Assembly: GCA_007123335.1 (NCBI GenBank)
Contig: SKLG01000549.1
Span: forward strand, 1-9,240
Length of the DNA stretch: 9,240 nt
DNA from: Anaerolineae bacterium
GTDB taxonomy: Bacteria; Chloroflexota; Anaerolineae; UBA1429
Direction: 5' to 3'
Shown: positions 7,675 to 9,240 of the stretch, piece by piece
How positions within the stretch are numbered: position 1 is the first letter of the stretch
Layout: the number at the start of each line of letters is the position of its first letter
Translations under genes and position numbers: made by a program
The notes under the pieces: model-generated
Databases searched by the model: none
Told to the model about the DNA's origin: nothing
What the model saw: only the letters and a program-made list of their open reading frames with translations

Positions 7675-7703
7675 TTGGCATTCCCCATCGCCTCATGTAC
7701 AAT
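7675..7703 (+). promoter_or_regulatory. promoter of the thiN unit
   Basis: -35 TTGGCA (7675-7680), 17-bp spacer (7681-7697), -10 TACAAT (7698-7703): each hexamer matches sigma70-type consensus at 5 of 6. Predicted start is near 7710, just before the riboswitch. A weak AAAAGA/TCTTTT inverted repeat (7663-7676) overlaps the -35 box. Confidence 0.8.
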
Positions 7704-7714
7704 ATTTTGTAATC

Positions 7715-7825
<111 letters not shown>

Positions 7826-7842
7826 ATAGCGTGCTTTGGAAG

Positions 7843-7881
7843 CGTGCTGCTGGCCCCTCTTGGCTGGCAGCACGTTTTTTT
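7843..7881 (+). terminator. intrinsic terminator, expression platform of the TPP riboswitch
   Basis: A 13-pair stem (7843-7855 with 7862-7874, including two G-U pairs) with loop CCTCTT is followed by seven T (7875-7881). It lies between the aptamer and thiN. GCTGGC in its left arm (7849-7854) is complementary to GCCAGC of the aptamer (7805-7810), so a competing antiterminator can form when the aptamer is empty. TPP binding would lock GCCAGC into P5 and let the terminator form, switching thiN off. The competition model is inferred from base complementarity. Confidence 0.9.
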
Positions 7882-7920
7882 GCGTCTCTCCAGACCTATT
7901 GTGGGAAGGAAAACAAGGGC

Positions 7921-8607
7921 ATGGCGACGAACGACTCCGGCACCAACGTAGTGGTGGTAGCCCATGGCGTGCTGAGTCATGCCCATCGCCTGCGCTCAAT
8001 ATTAGCTACGGCGGATCAGATCATCGCCGCCGACGGTGGCGCGAATTGGCTGTACGATCAGGGGCGGACGCCTCACCTGCTTGTCGGTGACATGGACTCG
8101 GTGCGCCCGGAGGTGCTGACCGCTCTGGCATCGACAGACTGCGGCATTGAGCGTCACCCGGCAGCCAAGGACGAGACCGATCTGGAGCTGGCGCTGCTGC
8201 GAGCGGCAGATGATCACCCACAACGCATCACGGTGTTGGGCGCGTTGGGCGGGCGCGTGGATCATGAGCTGGGCAACATCCTGCTACTGACTATGTCCGA
8301 GCTAGAGGGTATTGAGACGGTGCTTTACGACGGCGTTTCCACCCTCTCGCTCTGTCGCCGCTGCTGCGCCATTGTGGGAGAGCCCGGTGATACCGTTTCC
8401 CTGCTCCCTCTGGGCGGTGATGCCCACGGCATCGTGACCCAAGGGCTCGCTTACCCGCTGCATGGCGAGACGCTGCGTCTCGGTCCGGCTCGTGGGATCA
8501 GCAATGTGCTGACCGAGGCGCGCGCCACCATTCGGTTGGAGGCCGGCTTGTTAATGGTCGTGCATACGCCAGAGCGCCATCTGGAGGAGGTAGAGGATGA
8601 GCACTAG
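7921..8607 (+). CDS. thiN: Thiamine pyrophosphokinase
   Basis: Converts thiamine plus ATP to thiamine pyrophosphate and AMP in the cytosol, the salvage route to the active cofactor. The 228-residue protein has the family motifs: AADGGANWL at 36-44, GDMDS at 56-60, KDETDLELAL at 83-92 (acidic metal and ATP-binding residues), and GGRVDHELGN at 110-119 in the N-terminal catalytic domain. A C-terminal thiamine-binding beta domain follows, with SLLPLGGDAHGIVTQGL and GPARGISNVL. Length is normal for the family. ATG 7921 is chosen: AAGGA at 7906-7910 precedes it. The frame continues upstream to a GTG at 7831, but that would place coding sequence across the riboswitch terminator. The TPP riboswitch upstream gives feedback by the enzyme's own product. 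The stop overlaps the following gene by 11 bp. Confidence 0.96.
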   Translation: MATNDSGTNVVVVAHGVLSHAHRLRSILATADQIIAADGGANWLYDQGRTPHLLVGDMDSVRPEVLTALASTDCGIERHPAAKDETDLELALLRAADDHPQRITVLGALGGRVDHELGNILLLTMSELEGIETVLYDGVSTLSLCRRCCAIVGEPGDTVSLLPLGGDAHGIVTQGLAYPLHGETLRLGPARGISNVLTEARATIRLEAGLLMVVHTPERHLEEVEDEH

Positions 8608-9240
8608 TGCAGAGCGTGAGAATCCCTTTGCAGAAGAGGAGCACGCCACCAATTATGATGCCTGGTTCGACACACCCTTGGGCCAAACGGTTGACCGCCT
8701 TGAGAAGGAGATGGTCTACCACCTGGCCCGCCCGCAAGCCGGCGAGACCGCCCTCGATGTGGGCACCGGCACAGGGCACTGGGCACTGGACCTGGCCCAG
8801 CGTGGCCTGACCGTCACCGGAGTAGATATCTCCGAGGCGATGCTGGCGGTGGCCCAGCAAAAGTCGGCAGAACTGGGTCTGGATGAGCGGGTGACCTGGC
8901 ATCAAGCCGATGCCCATGCCCTGCCTTTTCCCGGCAGCGCGCCACAGGATGGCGAGGACGGCCGCTTTGCGTTGGTGCTGTCGGTGACCACGTTAGAGTT
9001 TGTCGGTGATCCAGAGCATGCCCTGGCCGAGATGGTCCGCGTGACGGCGCCAGGCGGGCGCGTGGTCGTGGGTGTGCTGAACGCGTTGAGCCCTTGGGCC
9101 GAGTTCTATCGCGAGCAGGCCGAAATCCATGATACGCCCTTTCGCCACGCGCACTTTTTCACGCCGCATGAGCTTGTGGAGCTGTTGCACCGCTGGGGCA
9201 GGCCACAATGGGGTAGCGCCGTATTCGTGCACCCCTCGGG
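8597..9240 (+). CDS. Class I SAM-dependent methyltransferase, C-terminus beyond window
   Basis: The first 214 residues are visible. Class I (Rossmann) methyltransferase signs are motif I DVGTGTG at 54-60 (SAM binding), acidic D77 in VTGVDIS at the end of strand beta2 (ribose contact), HQADAHALPF near 102-111 (adenine side), and a motif LALVLSVTTLEFV-like strand followed by RVTAPGGRVVVGVL. It resembles the Methyltransf_11/UbiE-like group. The substrate cannot be read; small molecules, lipids or quinones are all possible. ATG 8597 has GGAGG at 8586-8590 six bases upstream and lies within the end of thiN, so it is translated from the same riboswitch-controlled mRNA. The frame stays open to the right edge. 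The late part (EFYREQAEIHDTPFRHAHFF, then TPHELVELLHRWG) is typical of the family's substrate-side region. Confidence 0.92.
   Translation, partial: MSTSAERENPFAEEEHATNYDAWFDTPLGQTVDRLEKEMVYHLARPQAGETALDVGTGTGHWALDLAQRGLTVTGVDISEAMLAVAQQKSAELGLDERVTWHQADAHALPFPGSAPQDGEDGRFALVLSVTTLEFVGDPEHALAEMVRVTAPGGRVVVGVLNALSPWAEFYREQAEIHDTPFRHAHFFTPHELVELLHRWGRPQWGSAVFVHPS

Noticed and set aside
7831..7920. GTG start for thiN at 7831
   Set aside because: It would make the riboswitch terminator part of the coding region; the ATG at 7921 has a ribosome binding site and gives normal family length.

Overview
The window looks like a chromosomal segment of a Chloroflexota bacterium, possibly class Chloroflexia. 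This is inferred from the 16S rRNA on the minus strand at the left edge: it carries GGTAAAACGTAGGAGGCGAG after the 515 primer site. The coding part is mostly G+C rich, and the export operon has a very short membrane-fusion protein, which suits a cell without a classical outer membrane. Genus cannot be assigned from reading alone.

Layout. Positions 1 to about 1435 hold a 16S rRNA gene on the minus strand, lacking its last ~130 nt beyond the left edge. Positions 1436-2100 hold no credible protein gene. They are the promoter and leader region of the rRNA operon: four leftward promoters in series, all with a perfect TTGACA -35 box and a 17-bp spacer, the outer ones on a ~175-bp tandem duplication with inverted repeats between them. 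At 2100-2129 a rightward promoter candidate starts the next operon. Positions 2216-6503 are three overlapping genes: a membrane-anchored HlyD-like protein without the usual helical hairpin, and two ABC exporter half-transporters forming an asymmetric heterodimer (one degenerate and one canonical ATP site). Positions 6592-7650 encode a CNNM/DUF21 membrane protein of visibly lower G+C. A sigma70-type promoter at 7675-7703 is followed by a TPP riboswitch with an intrinsic terminator, controlling thiamine pyrophosphokinase (thiN, 7921-8607). A class I SAM-dependent methyltransferase overlaps the end of thiN and runs off the right edge.

How they work together. The rRNA promoters and the exporter promoter are divergent and about 30 bp apart at their -35 boxes, so strong leftward rRNA transcription and exporter transcription share one regulatory zone. 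The exporter genes are translationally coupled and should form one complex. The thiN unit is a thiamine-salvage step under feedback by its own product, TPP, and the methyltransferase is expressed with it.

No wholly new defence or mobile system is visible. The most noteworthy points are the quadruple rRNA promoter array with its repeated RNA hairpins, 16S substitutions at universal primer sites, the hairpin-less fusion protein paired with a heterodimeric exporter, and the TPP-controlled thiN-methyltransferase overlap.
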